Assembly: GCF_007676705.1 (NCBI RefSeq)
Contig: NZ_VEBF01000002.1
Coordinates: 682,001 to 746,000 of the forward strand
DNA: 64,000 nucleotides
Reading direction: 5' to 3'
Source: Paenibacillus xylanexedens
Lineage (GTDB): Bacteria; Bacillota; Bacilli; Paenibacillales; Paenibacillaceae
Shown here: positions 8,988 through 16,827 of the stretch, piece after piece
Numbering within the stretch: the stretch's first letter is position 1
Layout of the letters: each line of letters begins with the position of its first letter
Notes under the pieces: model-generated
What the model was told of the DNA's origin: nothing
The model's database searches: none
What the model saw: only the letters and a program-made list of their open reading frames with translations
Made by a program: the position numbers and the translations under genes

Positions 8988-9431
8988 TTACAACCAGGCT
9001 GCGATGCTCTTGTCGTATACCACCAGTTCATCTGAAGCAAAGAAATTTGCTGCTTCACGGGAAGCACTTTCCGGCGAATCTGCCCCATGAATCAGATTAT
9101 GTGGTGTGTGGCTGGCGAAGTCTCCGCGAATGGTACCCGGAGCGGCTTCCTTCACATTGGTTTTTCCGATGACAATGCGGGCAAGCGCCACAATATCGTC
9201 CCCTTCCCACACCATGGCAAATACAGGCCCAGATGTGATAAAACAAACCAAATCATCGAAAAAGGGTTTGCCCTCATGTTCAGCATAATGGCGTTTTGCC
9301 TGATCCTCAGACATCTGCACCAATTTACCTGCCACCAACTTAAATCCTTTGTCTTCCAGACGGCTAATAATTCGACCGATCAAACCACGCTGCACACCAT
9401 CCGGCTTCACCATCAAAAATGTACGATCCAT
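8988..9431 (-). CDS. ndk: Nucleoside diphosphate kinase
   Basis: Moves the gamma phosphate between NTPs and NDPs through a phosphohistidine. The 147 residues match the family length; [19 protein letters not shown] is the typical N-terminus and [12 protein letters not shown] contains the catalytic histidine. GAGGAG seven bases before ATG 9431 favours this over the in-frame GTG at 9446. Lies in a hepT-ndk-cheR series. Confidence 0.96.
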   Translation of the reverse strand: MDRTFLMVKPDGVQRGLIGRIISRLEDKGFKLVAGKLVQMSEDQAKRHYAEHEGKPFFDDLVCFITSGPVFAMVWEGDDIVALARIVIGKTNVKEAAPGTIRGDFASHTPHNLIHGADSPESASREAANFFASDELVVYDKSIAAWL

Positions 9432-9574
9432 CAGCTCACTCCTCACTCACGGTTCAAAGTTAATCACTATGTAAACGCAATCCCTCTGATTGTAACATAC
9501 ATGTCCAAATCCTCCCAATGAGGAATTTCACACATCTGTTTATCTGTGTTTGTGAGTCTTGGGTCATACAATGT

Positions 9575-10549
9575 TTAATGTGTACGTTTCACCACAAAAT
9601 GAGCGATATCACGCAAGTTTTTGGTCGTCTTGATGTTAGGCAGCTGATCCAGAGCATCGAGCGCTTTCTTCATATATCGGTCAGCAAGGGCTTCTGCTTT
9701 AGCAATTCCTTGACTTTGGCGAATCATTCCAATTGCGTCCGAGGCACTCGCCCGTCCTTCCTCATGCTGGACACGGGAAATCTCCTTCAGCAGAGGTTCA
9801 CGCAGCTCAGTTTCTTGGAGCGCATACAGCACAGGAAGAGTGATATTCCCCTGCTTCATGTCACTGCCAGGTGGCTTGCCAAGTTGTTTCTCCGTACCTA
9901 CCAGATCAAGTACATCATCTTGAATCTGGAAAGCCATCCCCACATTGTAGCCATAAGTATACAGCAGAGAAGATACATGCTCAGGGGCACGTGTGGCCAA
10001 AGCCCCTAACTGACAACTGACCGCAATCAGAAGTGCTGTTTTACGGCGAATCCGTAGCAGATAGTTACGGACACTTTGTCCCGTATTGAAAAAGTCCCGA
10101 ATCTGCTCCATCTCACCGATGGACATCTGTACCATGGCTTTGGCAAGTATGCGATGAATAGCCGGGTCGGATAATCCTGAAGTCATTTCAAGTGCCTTAC
10201 CGTAGATATAGTCTCCAGTGTACATGGCAATCCGATTATCCCATTTTGACTTCACCGTGGGTTTCCCACGACGTGTCTCCGCATTATCAATAACATCATC
10301 ATGAACAAGGGAAGCGGAATGAATGAGTTCCAGCGGAACCGCAACCAACTTCAGACGTTCAATATCATATGTACCAAATTTCCCGCCAAGTAACACAAAA
10401 ACGGGCCGCAACCGTTTTCCTCCTGCTTTAAGCAGATGAAGAGACGCTTCACTAAGCAGCTTCTGTTCTCCTCGAACACTGCGATACAACTCTTTCTCAA
10501 TGTAATCCATGTCCTTTTTTAACAACCCGAAAATATCCAATAGTTTCAT
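9575..10549 (-). CDS. hepT: Heptaprenyl diphosphate synthase component II
   Basis: Catalytic subunit of the two-part enzyme that builds the menaquinone side chain. The 324 residues are a trans-prenyltransferase: GGKRLRP near 43-49, first aspartate-rich motif DDVID at 84-88 followed by ARRGK-like ETRRGK, and second motif QIQDDVLD in the last third. The partner hepS is at 13118-13981. The ATG overlaps the stop of a 14-codon ORF by four bases and has only a weak site of its own (GGTGA), so translation may be coupled to that ORF. Confidence 0.94.
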   Translation of the reverse strand: MKLLDIFGLLKKDMDYIEKELYRSVRGEQKLLSEASLHLLKAGGKRLRPVFVLLGGKFGTYDIERLKLVAVPLELIHSASLVHDDVIDNAETRRGKPTVKSKWDNRIAMYTGDYIYGKALEMTSGLSDPAIHRILAKAMVQMSIGEMEQIRDFFNTGQSVRNYLLRIRRKTALLIAVSCQLGALATRAPEHVSSLLYTYGYNVGMAFQIQDDVLDLVGTEKQLGKPPGSDMKQGNITLPVLYALQETELREPLLKEISRVQHEEGRASASDAIGMIRQSQGIAKAEALADRYMKKALDALDQLPNIKTTKNLRDIAHFVVKRTH

Positions 10550-10590
10550 TCGTTCACCCGTATCAGCGTATTGTCAGTCCATAAATCCAT
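10546..10590 (-). CDS. Possible 14-residue leader peptide before hepT
   Basis: ATG 10590 follows GGAGGGGAAGG by a few bases, a better ribosome binding site than that of hepT. It encodes MDLWTDNTLIRVNE and ends in TGA overlapping the hepT ATG (ATGA). Such an arrangement usually gives translational coupling. No homology is claimed; it could be an accident of sequence. Confidence 0.3.
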   Translation of the reverse strand: MDLWTDNTLIRVNE

Positions 10591-10895
10591 GCTTACCTTC
10601 CCCTCCAGCAAGTCGGGCCTGCAGGCATCACGAAAAACCAGGCTTACCGTTCTTGCTTGTGTTCTTCTATAAGGTAATCTAACGTATTATTCTTCTTCGA
10701 ATGTCATGGCCGACACCCGGGAATTAAACTCTGCGACTTGTTCTGAAACAAAAGTACAGAAGTTGCCGGAGCATGGGTCAAGACTGTGGTATAAGAAGAC
10801 TAACCATCAGCACTCACCAATACCCCGGGATTCGGGGGACAACGACACCGTCCAACGCCCTGTCAAAAATGACAGCCGTGGATCGGACACAATCG
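10591..10895. other. Non-coding stretch between ubiX-like gene and hepT
   Basis: About 305 bases with no convincing gene on either strand. It contains two small hairpins, CTGTCATTTTTGACAG near 10870 and CCCCGGGATTCGGGG near 10833, neither followed by a clear T tract. It may hold the hepT promoter, or be the remnant of a lost gene; the sequence does not decide. Confidence 0.5.
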
Positions 10896-11516
10896 TTATC
10901 CCCGTTCATCCGGTTCTCCCCATCTTTTAAAAAGTTGATGTGGGATGCGCAAGCTATCCAGCACTTTCCCCACCAAAAACAGAATCAACTCATCCATACT
11001 CTGAGGTTTGTAATAAAAAGCGGGCATAGCTGGTATCATTCGTACACCAAGACGGGAGAGCTTCAACATGTTTTCCAGATGGATCGCATGAAGAGGCGTC
11101 TCACGTGGTACGAGGATCAACGTCCTTCCTTCTTTCATCATGACATCAGCTGCGCGGGACATCAGATTATCCGAAGATCCTTGCGCGATGGATGAGAGAG
11201 TTCCCATGGAACAAGGCATGATAATCATGCCTTCGGCCAAATAAGAACCACTTGCGATGGAGGCCCCTATATCACTCACAGGATGATAGATCAGAGATCC
11301 GGCACGGTTGCCGAATTTTTCTTCCAGCACCGCGTCTCGATTCGTCACATCCCAGTCCATTTCTTCTTTCAATACACGCCACCCTGCATTGGATATGACC
11401 AGATGAACGGTATAATCCAGATCAAGCAGCGTTTCAATTAATCGAATGCCATATATACTGCCACTCGCTCCGGTAATTCCGACAACCAGTCGTTTATTGT
11501 CCGGCTGCTGTACCAT
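10896..11516 (-). CDS. ubiX: UbiX-family flavin prenyltransferase
   Basis: Members attach dimethylallyl to FMN to make prenylated FMN, the cofactor of UbiD-type decarboxylases. The 206 residues show GITGASGSIYG (13-23) for flavin phosphate, MPCSMGTLSSIAQGSSDNL and VPRETPLHAIHLENM, all strongly conserved in UbiX. The start ATG shares one base with the ubiA-like stop (TAATG). Sitting in a menaquinone block, it probably supports a UbiD-type decarboxylase of quinone synthesis; none is in the window. Confidence 0.9.
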   Translation of the reverse strand: MVQQPDNKRLVVGITGASGSIYGIRLIETLLDLDYTVHLVISNAGWRVLKEEMDWDVTNRDAVLEEKFGNRAGSLIYHPVSDIGASIASGSYLAEGMIIMPCSMGTLSSIAQGSSDNLMSRAADVMMKEGRTLILVPRETPLHAIHLENMLKLSRLGVRMIPAMPAFYYKPQSMDELILFLVGKVLDSLRIPHQLFKRWGEPDERG

Positions 11517-12382
11517 TACTTCACCGCCAGATCAATCAAAGTAAACGTAAATACGATTAAACTGAGCAAACTGTTCATGGTAAAGAATGCCGTTTGAACA
11601 CGGCTCATATCATTAGGCGATACAATATAGTGTTGATAGAAAAGAATTCCATACGTAACCAACATGCCTGCGCCATACCACCAGCTCAGATCTGTCATTA
11701 ACAATAACGCAAGAAAACCAACCGCTGTAACCACATGGAAGAACTTGGCGATCTGCAATGATTTGGCTAAGCCAAAACGGGAAGGTATGGAATGAAGACC
11801 CTCTCCCTGATCGAATTCCAGATCCTGACATGCATAGATAATATCAAAACCTGCTGTCCAGAACACAATCGTAACGTACAGCACAATCGCTGTCCAATCC
11901 ATCGTACCCGTTACAGCTACCCAACCACCAAGTGGTGCCAAACCAATCGTCATTCCAAGAACGACATGGCATAACCATGTGAATCGTTTGGTGTACGAAT
12001 ACAGTACCAGCATAAACACAGCAATGGGTAACAGCTGCATGGATAATACATTAAGATTGGATGAGGCCCAGAATAACAATATAAATGAGATGATGACGAA
12101 TATAACCACTTCACCATTTTTCAACAGCCCTGCCGGGATGGCTCTCATCGCAGTACGCGGATTTTTACCATCAATGGCTTGGTCAATAATCCGGTTCAAA
12201 CCGAAAGCTGCACTACGTGCACCGACCATCGCTAGTAATACCCACATAATCTGCATCCAGGTTGGGAACGTACCGTTCACTACCATGGAGCCGAGGATGG
12301 CTCCCATAAATGCAAATGGTAAAGCAAAAAGCGTGTGTTCAATCTTGATCATTTCTAAAAAGATGCGAATTTTCCTAAACAT
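11516..12382 (-). CDS. UbiA-family prenyltransferase, menaquinone-type
   Basis: Integral membrane enzyme joining a polyprenyl chain to an aromatic acid. The 288 residues include about eight hydrophobic segments and both aspartate motifs, NRIIDQAIDGKNPRT in the first half and DLEFDQGEGLHS in the second. AAGGAG seven bases before ATG 12382 sets the start; the gene overlaps the menG end by eight bases. Its place between ubiX-like and menG, and its 4-hydroxybenzoate-type rather than MenA-type motifs, suggest the MqnP role of the futalosine menaquinone route. That is inference from context. Confidence 0.85.
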   Translation of the reverse strand: MFRKIRIFLEMIKIEHTLFALPFAFMGAILGSMVVNGTFPTWMQIMWVLLAMVGARSAAFGLNRIIDQAIDGKNPRTAMRAIPAGLLKNGEVVIFVIISFILLFWASSNLNVLSMQLLPIAVFMLVLYSYTKRFTWLCHVVLGMTIGLAPLGGWVAVTGTMDWTAIVLYVTIVFWTAGFDIIYACQDLEFDQGEGLHSIPSRFGLAKSLQIAKFFHVVTAVGFLALLLMTDLSWWYGAGMLVTYGILFYQHYIVSPNDMSRVQTAFFTMNSLLSLIVFTFTLIDLAVK

Positions 12383-13103
12383 GCTGATTCTCCTTGGTTC
12401 CAATATGCAGTGCCGCGATGCCTCCGGTCAGAGGGTAGGCCTGCACTTGCTGCAATCCGGTTTCTGCAAAAATGTCTGCCAGTTCCTTCCTTCCTGGAAA
12501 AATTGCCAGAGAGTCCGGCAGCCATTTGTATTGCTCAAAACTTTTAGCGAACACTTTGGCAAGATTCGGTAAAACCTTCTCAAAATAAAAATAATAAATG
12601 CCTTTGAACGGCTGCCATGTTGGCTTGGACAATTCCAGACAAACAACCATACCGCCCGGTTTTACCACACGTTGCATTTCAGACAACACTTGTCTGAGAT
12701 CAGGTACATTGCGCAGACCGAACCCAATCGTCACATAATCAAATGAATTATCTTCAAAAGGAAGTGACATGGCATTCCCCTGTGTCAGAGTAATCTGTTT
12801 CTGACGCTGCACCGCATTGATCTTCGTCTGACCAACCTCAAGCATATTGCTGCTGAAATCAAGTCCATGCATGTGCCCCGTTTCACTTGCCTCTGCCATG
12901 GCGAGCGTCCAGTCACATGTGCCACAGCACAAATCAAGACCGGTATCGCCTTTGGACATATTCATCTTTTTCATCGTGAATTTACGCCAAGCCTTATGCC
13001 TGCGGAAACTCAGAATATCATTCATGACATCATACTTACCGGCTATACTCTGAAAAACCGAATGGACATATTCTTCTTTCGGTTTGGTCTCTCCGCTCCC
13101 CAT
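12375..13103 (-). CDS. menG: Demethylmenaquinone methyltransferase
   Basis: C-methylates demethylmenaquinone with SAM, the last step of menaquinone synthesis (MenG/UbiE family). The 242 residues contain YDVMNDILSFRRHKAWRK, the SAM motif DLCCGTCDWT, IGFGLRNVPD and a C-terminal GGIAALHIG. GAGGGGAG eight bases before ATG 13103 sets the start; an upstream in-frame TTG at 13121 overlaps hepS and is less likely. It sits between hepS and the ubiA-like gene, as gerCB does between gerCA and gerCC in Bacillus. Confidence 0.94.
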   Translation of the reverse strand: MGSGETKPKEEYVHSVFQSIAGKYDVMNDILSFRRHKAWRKFTMKKMNMSKGDTGLDLCCGTCDWTLAMAEASETGHMHGLDFSSNMLEVGQTKINAVQRQKQITLTQGNAMSLPFEDNSFDYVTIGFGLRNVPDLRQVLSEMQRVVKPGGMVVCLELSKPTWQPFKGIYYFYFEKVLPNLAKVFAKSFEQYKWLPDSLAIFPGRKELADIFAETGLQQVQAYPLTGGIAALHIGTKENQHV

Positions 13104-13117
13104 TCGTCTGTCTCCCC

Positions 13118-13981
13118 TCAATCTTCCCTTACTGCCGCATGTGAAGGCTGCAAATATGTCAAGTAAGGTTCAAGTATTGCATGTAACTCATGCAAGCCCA
13201 TTCGCCCTTCCTCGTCTTGCAACAACAGCTGAATGCGGTGTGTACACTCGCGAAGCTTGTCCAGCAGAGCTTCGCCAACCTTATACTTCATCACCATAGC
13301 GTTCCATGCGCGTGCATCCGGTTCAGACTGACGCAGCATAGTTCGCTCATCGTCATTCCCATGCTCGTATATATGCCAGAATGCATAGCTATGAAGAAAT
13401 TGTTGTTCGTCATTCATCCGCTTCAGTTCTTCCACGATCGTCTCGCAGGAGCTGAATTCGGTCAACAGGCTGTTCCATAACGACTCTTCATTCTCTTGAA
13501 TCATGCCTGTAAATGAAAGAAACAGCTGCATCCTCAGCTGTACCGTTTCACGCAAGTATTCATCAGCCGAAACGAGAAGCTTCTTCATCCGTTCATACAG
13601 CGTCATCTTGCGTGCGTTCACTTCGGAAACTGCACCACTGAGTTTACCAATCATTTCAATTCTGCCCGCATGGGCAAGCAATTGATAAAAACGGCTACTT
13701 AAATAATCCCCGGCGAGCACATTCAGCTGACGCGAACGCATCTCCTGTTCTCTACGCTCTCCGGAAATGGTATCGATTCGATCATGCGTATCCATGGCCA
13801 ACTGAACGAGCGAGGTTGCAAGAGCGTATAGCTCATGGTGCACCTTTTCGTCTGTGCGTCCCACAAATACCTGCAGCAGACGTGCCCGGCTATCCGGAAA
13901 TGATGGGATTTCCGTATGTTGTCGAATCATGTCGTAATCCGTATATTTCTTTGCTAGTTGGGGTACGCGATATGAATTCAT
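13118..13981 (-). CDS. hepS: Heptaprenyl diphosphate synthase component I
   Basis: Small non-catalytic subunit that works with HepT to set prenyl chain length. The 287 residues are mostly helical with no aspartate-rich motif; the stretch FVGRTDEKVHHELYALATSLVQ.. and the dimer-forming LAGDYLSSRFYQLLAHAG segment fit the HepS family, which is weakly conserved. Position immediately before menG and near mtrB/hbs matches B. subtilis gerCA. GGAGG lies seven bases before ATG 13981. Confidence 0.85.
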   Translation of the reverse strand: MNSYRVPQLAKKYTDYDMIRQHTEIPSFPDSRARLLQVFVGRTDEKVHHELYALATSLVQLAMDTHDRIDTISGERREQEMRSRQLNVLAGDYLSSRFYQLLAHAGRIEMIGKLSGAVSEVNARKMTLYERMKKLLVSADEYLRETVQLRMQLFLSFTGMIQENEESLWNSLLTEFSSCETIVEELKRMNDEQQFLHSYAFWHIYEHGNDDERTMLRQSEPDARAWNAMVMKYKVGEALLDKLRECTHRIQLLLQDEEGRMGLHELHAILEPYLTYLQPSHAAVRED

Positions 13982-14036
13982 TCTCAGCCTCCGAGCCTAT
14001 ACATTGTTAAACCATTTCTGCACTACAATCTTATAT

Positions 14037-14045
14037 ATTATATCA
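14037..14045 (-). promoter_or_regulatory. Possible extended -10 promoter for hepS
   Basis: The minus strand reads TGATATAAT, an extended -10 (TGnTATAAT) about 60 bases before hepS. No good -35 box is present. Weak support. Confidence 0.35.
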
Positions 14046-14082
14046 TATGTTGAACGGGCACGCACTGAATCCTGCTATTCTA

Positions 14083-14634
14083 TTACCCCTGACTTGTCAT
14101 TTCGAATTGCTTCTTCCAAAGTTCGGTATCCATCAGATGAAACCAGTCCTTCAATTCATCCGAAAAGGTAGCGCTTTTCCAGCTACGTAATGTTTCAATC
14201 GCATACAGGGGCCACTCTCCACGCCGAATATCAGCCGCAAGTAACAGATGTCTTTTATGCATCCATTCATCTTCTGCCATCACACGCAGCAGCACCTGTT
14301 CGACGTTATCCAGAGTCCGAAAACTCAGCTCCGCCACAGCTGCCATGTTCTCATAGATTTCAGTGTAACTCGTACCCGTGCCTTTTACCTTGAGGTCCAG
14401 TGTCAAAATGGACTGTTTCCATTCTACTCTCGCAATGGGCGTAGATAGTTGCATGGTGCTAAGCACATCTACGAGATTGTCCTCCGTTAGCTGGACTGGT
14501 TGATGTGATGCGGAGACTGGCTGAACGTTTTCTCCGCCTGATGTACGCATATGTAAGGTTTGTATTGCAACAAGCAGAAAGACCGCCGCAACCGTTGCCA
14601 GCATTGAAGCAGTAACAATCATCCGCGGATTCAT
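14083..14634 (-). CDS. Hypothetical protein with N-terminal membrane anchor
   Basis: 183 residues. An N-terminal hydrophobic segment (about 5-27, with ATVAAVFLLVAIQ) is a signal anchor or uncleaved signal peptide; no lipobox cysteine follows. The rest is soluble, acidic to neutral, with tryptophans in the last 50 residues and no motif I recognise. GGGAGG eight bases before ATG 14634 is a strong start. It lies between mtrB and hepS, probably in one transcript with hepS unless the extended -10 there is used. Function unknown. Confidence 0.8.
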   Translation of the reverse strand: MNPRMIVTASMLATVAAVFLLVAIQTLHMRTSGGENVQPVSASHQPVQLTEDNLVDVLSTMQLSTPIARVEWKQSILTLDLKVKGTGTSYTEIYENMAAVAELSFRTLDNVEQVLLRVMAEDEWMHKRHLLLAADIRRGEWPLYAIETLRSWKSATFSDELKDWFHLMDTELWKKQFEMTSQG

Positions 14635-14702
14635 ATACGCCTCCCTGCCTTTACCTGTTAGTGTAGTCTGTCCGGTAAAGGCTCATACCTCATTGTACAA
14701 TG

Positions 14703-14724
14703 AAAAAAAGCAGGCTATGCCTGC
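14703..14724 (-). terminator. Terminator after mtrB
   Basis: GCAGGC-CATA-GCCTGC hairpin on the minus strand followed by seven T. It separates mtrB from the hypothetical-hepS group. Confidence 0.85.
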
Positions 14725-14754
14725 AATCTTCATTTGATCGTATTCAACCGTCCA

Positions 14755-14976
14755 TTACTCCGATTCAATCTGTCCATGCTTGGTAATCAGCGTGGCTTTG
14801 CCCCGGATTTTAATAGCTGAAGTATGAGTGGTAAACTGGGCAAACATTACTTCACCCTTGTCCAATTTTTCGGTGTGATGAAAACGTGTATCCTGACCTC
14901 GGGTTAATCCGATCACCTGGACACCATTTTCCTCTGCCTTAATTACAATATAATCATTGCCGGTTGGATGATCCAT
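14755..14976 (-). CDS. mtrB: Tryptophan RNA-binding attenuation protein (TRAP)
   Basis: Forms an 11-subunit ring that binds tryptophan and then (G/U)AG repeats in trp mRNA. The 73 residues from ATG 14976 follow B. subtilis TRAP closely: [33 protein letters not shown] (the KLDKGEV segment with RNA-contacting lysine) and [16 protein letters not shown] with the conserved tryptophan-pocket and RNA-binding residues. The frame opens 30 codons earlier but GGGGA before ATG 14976 and family length fix the start. Unlike B. subtilis there is no folE (mtrA) in front. Its likely target is the array at 5232-5291. A TTGACA near 15040 may be its -35. Confidence 0.95.
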   Translation of the reverse strand: MDHPTGNDYIVIKAEENGVQVIGLTRGQDTRFHHTEKLDKGEVMFAQFTTHTSAIKIRGKATLITKHGQIESE

Positions 14977-15122
14977 CACGCACGTCCCCTTTTCTAGTTC
15001 GATAGCGTTAATGATGATTAAGATTGTTTCATTTGTCAACCAGTGCCTTATGCGAATGAACCGCAAGAATCGGCTTTCCTCGGGTCATACTACAGTTGTA
15101 TATCACAGAAAGGAGAATCTGC

Positions 15123-15284
15123 ATGAAGTACACCCCTGCCGCACTCACAGACGAGCATATTCATCAGTTAAAAGAAATTGAACAGCATCTGTCTGCAGCT
15201 GCTGGCGAAGAATTGATTCTCGTTGCTTATGCCGGGCAACCGGATGATCCTGAACCCTCGGATACCCGAAAGAATCATCATTAA
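15123..15284 (+). CDS. Small conserved-looking hypothetical protein
   Basis: 53 residues, one of the few plus-strand genes. AAAGGAG six bases before ATG 15123 is a strong ribosome binding site, and a terminator hairpin follows the stop. The protein is acidic, begins MKYTPAALTDEHIHQLKEIE, and has a helical first half and a polar histidine-rich end; no membrane segment or metal motif. It is divergent from mtrB and convergent with hbs. Function unknown. Confidence 0.65.
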   Translation: MKYTPAALTDEHIHQLKEIEQHLSAAAGEELILVAYAGQPDDPEPSDTRKNHH

Positions 15285-15292
15285 AGGGCAAA

Positions 15293-15326
15293 AGAAAAGG
15301 CCGTGAACAAGTCACGGTCTTTTTGT
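15293..15326. terminator. Bidirectional terminator between small ORF and hbs
   Basis: GGCCGTGA-acaag-TCACGGTC hairpin with TTTTTG on the plus side and CTTTTCTTTT on the minus side, so it can end both convergent transcripts. Confidence 0.85.
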
Positions 15327-15350
15327 CGACATATGGAATATGTAGAAATC

Positions 15351-15623
15351 TTATTTAATTCCGTCTTTGAGCGCTTTACCTGGTTTGAACGCAGGAATTT
15401 TGCTCGCAGGAATTTCGATTTCTTCACCTGTTTGCGGGTTGCGTCCTTTACGTGCAGAGCGCTCGCGAACTTCGAAGTTCCCAAAACCAACCAATTGTAC
15501 TTTATCTCCGCTTTGAAGAGCCTCAGAGATTGCTTCGAATACGGCATCAACCGCTTTCGTTACATCTTTCTTGGACAATTCAGTCGCTTCGGATACGTGT
15601 GTAATCAAGTCTGATTTGTTCAT
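15351..15623 (-). CDS. hbs: DNA-binding protein HU
   Basis: Histone-like dimer that bends DNA in the nucleoid. The 90 residues from ATG 15623 are a complete [32 protein letters not shown] (the HU signature and DNA-binding arm) and [20 protein letters not shown] precedes the ATG by eight bases, the strongest site in the region, in line with high expression. The open frame extends upstream but has no other site. Confidence 0.98.
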   Translation of the reverse strand: MNKSDLITHVSEATELSKKDVTKAVDAVFEAISEALQSGDKVQLVGFGNFEVRERSARKGRNPQTGEEIEIPASKIPAFKPGKALKDGIK

Positions 15624-15674
15624 TTGTTTTTCACCTCCTGAATCAATGTCCTGAATGTTATACTGTGTTTCCGT

Positions 15675-15703
15675 TTTATAGCGAAATATACGTTCATACG
15701 CAA
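15675..15703 (-). promoter_or_regulatory. Candidate hbs promoter
   Basis: TTGCGT (15703-15698), 17-base spacer, TATAAA (15680-15675), about 50 bases before the ribosome binding site. Reasonable but not perfect match to sigma-A. Confidence 0.45.
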
Positions 15704-15840
15704 AAAATCTACGTACATCTTGAGCGATGAACACAAATCTCCGCCAGCGGTCAACAGTCATTTTCGGCAGAATGTCGCCTGAAACCAAGGGCATTTCAGA
15801 CGCCGAACAAATTTCATACTAATACAGACAGCCCACAATT

Positions 15841-16827
15841 TCAAGTCCGGTTGCGGTTTAAGACGTAAAATGTAACCGCCAGGGCAAGTACAAGAACCCC
15901 ACCTTTTACAATATCATGCGTGAAATACTGTACGTTCATCATCGTCAATCCGTTCACAAGTACACCAATCAGAACCGAACCGATGAAGGTTCCGATGACA
16001 TTGGGTTTACCCGCGCCAAATACAGAGAAACCGACAAATACAGCAGCTACGGATTCCATTAACAACGGTGATCCCGCATCAATCTGCCCGGACCCTACTT
16101 TGGAAGCATAGATGATACCACCGATTGCTGCAAACACTCCAGCGGCTACATAGGCGAGCGTACGCACCTTTTTTACCTTGATGCCGGACAGGCGCGCAGC
16201 TTCCTCATTACCACCTGTAATGTACATCTGGCGCCCATATTTCGTATACGTCAAAAAGATATGCACACCGATGACCGCAATAAGCAGCAGGATGACTGAT
16301 ATCGGCATACCCAGCCATTTACCCTGCCCTATAAGCAGAAATGTCGGGTCCATCTCTCCCGCAGCTTTGCTTCCATCAGGGAACTGCATGTGATTATAAA
16401 TGGTGTATCCCTGTGCATACGTTTTGTGAATGCCTCCAATGATGTACATCGTGGCAAGGGTAGCTAACAGATCAGGAATACGCAATTTCACAATCAGCAA
16501 AGCGTTCAGTAAACCAATAACAGCTCCAATGATCAGTGGCACGATAATTACGATTGCGAGCGGTTGCTGATACCAGATCATTAATGAAGCCGTAACGACG
16601 GTTGTTAATGAGACGGTCGCCCCTACGGAGAGATCAAACCCATCCACAATGAGAGATAACGTAACACCGATTGCTACAAACGTAACGATAGAGATCGAGC
16701 CCAAAATATCAGTTAAATTACTGTACGTAAAGAAATAAGGCAATTTAATGCCGAAAAATGCGATAACACCTATGATGACAATGATCGCCCCGTAACGGAA
16801 CGCAAAATCCAGTGATTTATCCTTCAT
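15841..16827 (-). CDS. Sugar ABC transporter permease (CUT2/Rbs type)
   Basis: Membrane subunit of an ABC importer; functions as a dimer with the downstream-read ATPase partner. 328 residues with about nine hydrophobic segments. Segments such as GVTLSLIVDGFDLSVGATVSL and GGNEEAARLSGIKVKKVR (the loop contacting the ATPase) are typical of RbsC/MglC/XylH permeases. ATG 16827 overlaps the ATPase stop by four bases. Substrate cannot be read from the sequence. Last gene of the three-gene operon. Confidence 0.93.
   Translation of the reverse strand: MKDKSLDFAFRYGAIIVIIGVIAFFGIKLPYFFTYSNLTDILGSISIVTFVAIGVTLSLIVDGFDLSVGATVSLTTVVTASLMIWYQQPLAIVIIVPLIIGAVIGLLNALLIVKLRIPDLLATLATMYIIGGIHKTYAQGYTIYNHMQFPDGSKAAGEMDPTFLLIGQGKWLGMPISVILLLIAVIGVHIFLTYTKYGRQMYITGGNEEAARLSGIKVKKVRTLAYVAAGVFAAIGGIIYASKVGSGQIDAGSPLLMESVAAVFVGFSVFGAGKPNVIGTFIGSVLIGVLVNGLTMMNVQYFTHDIVKGGVLVLALAVTFYVLNRNRT

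Noticed and set aside
10706-11195. Plus-strand ORFs of 74 and 140 codons around the ubiX-like gene
   Set aside because: They are antisense to a clear gene or to the non-coding gap, with no binding site or motif.
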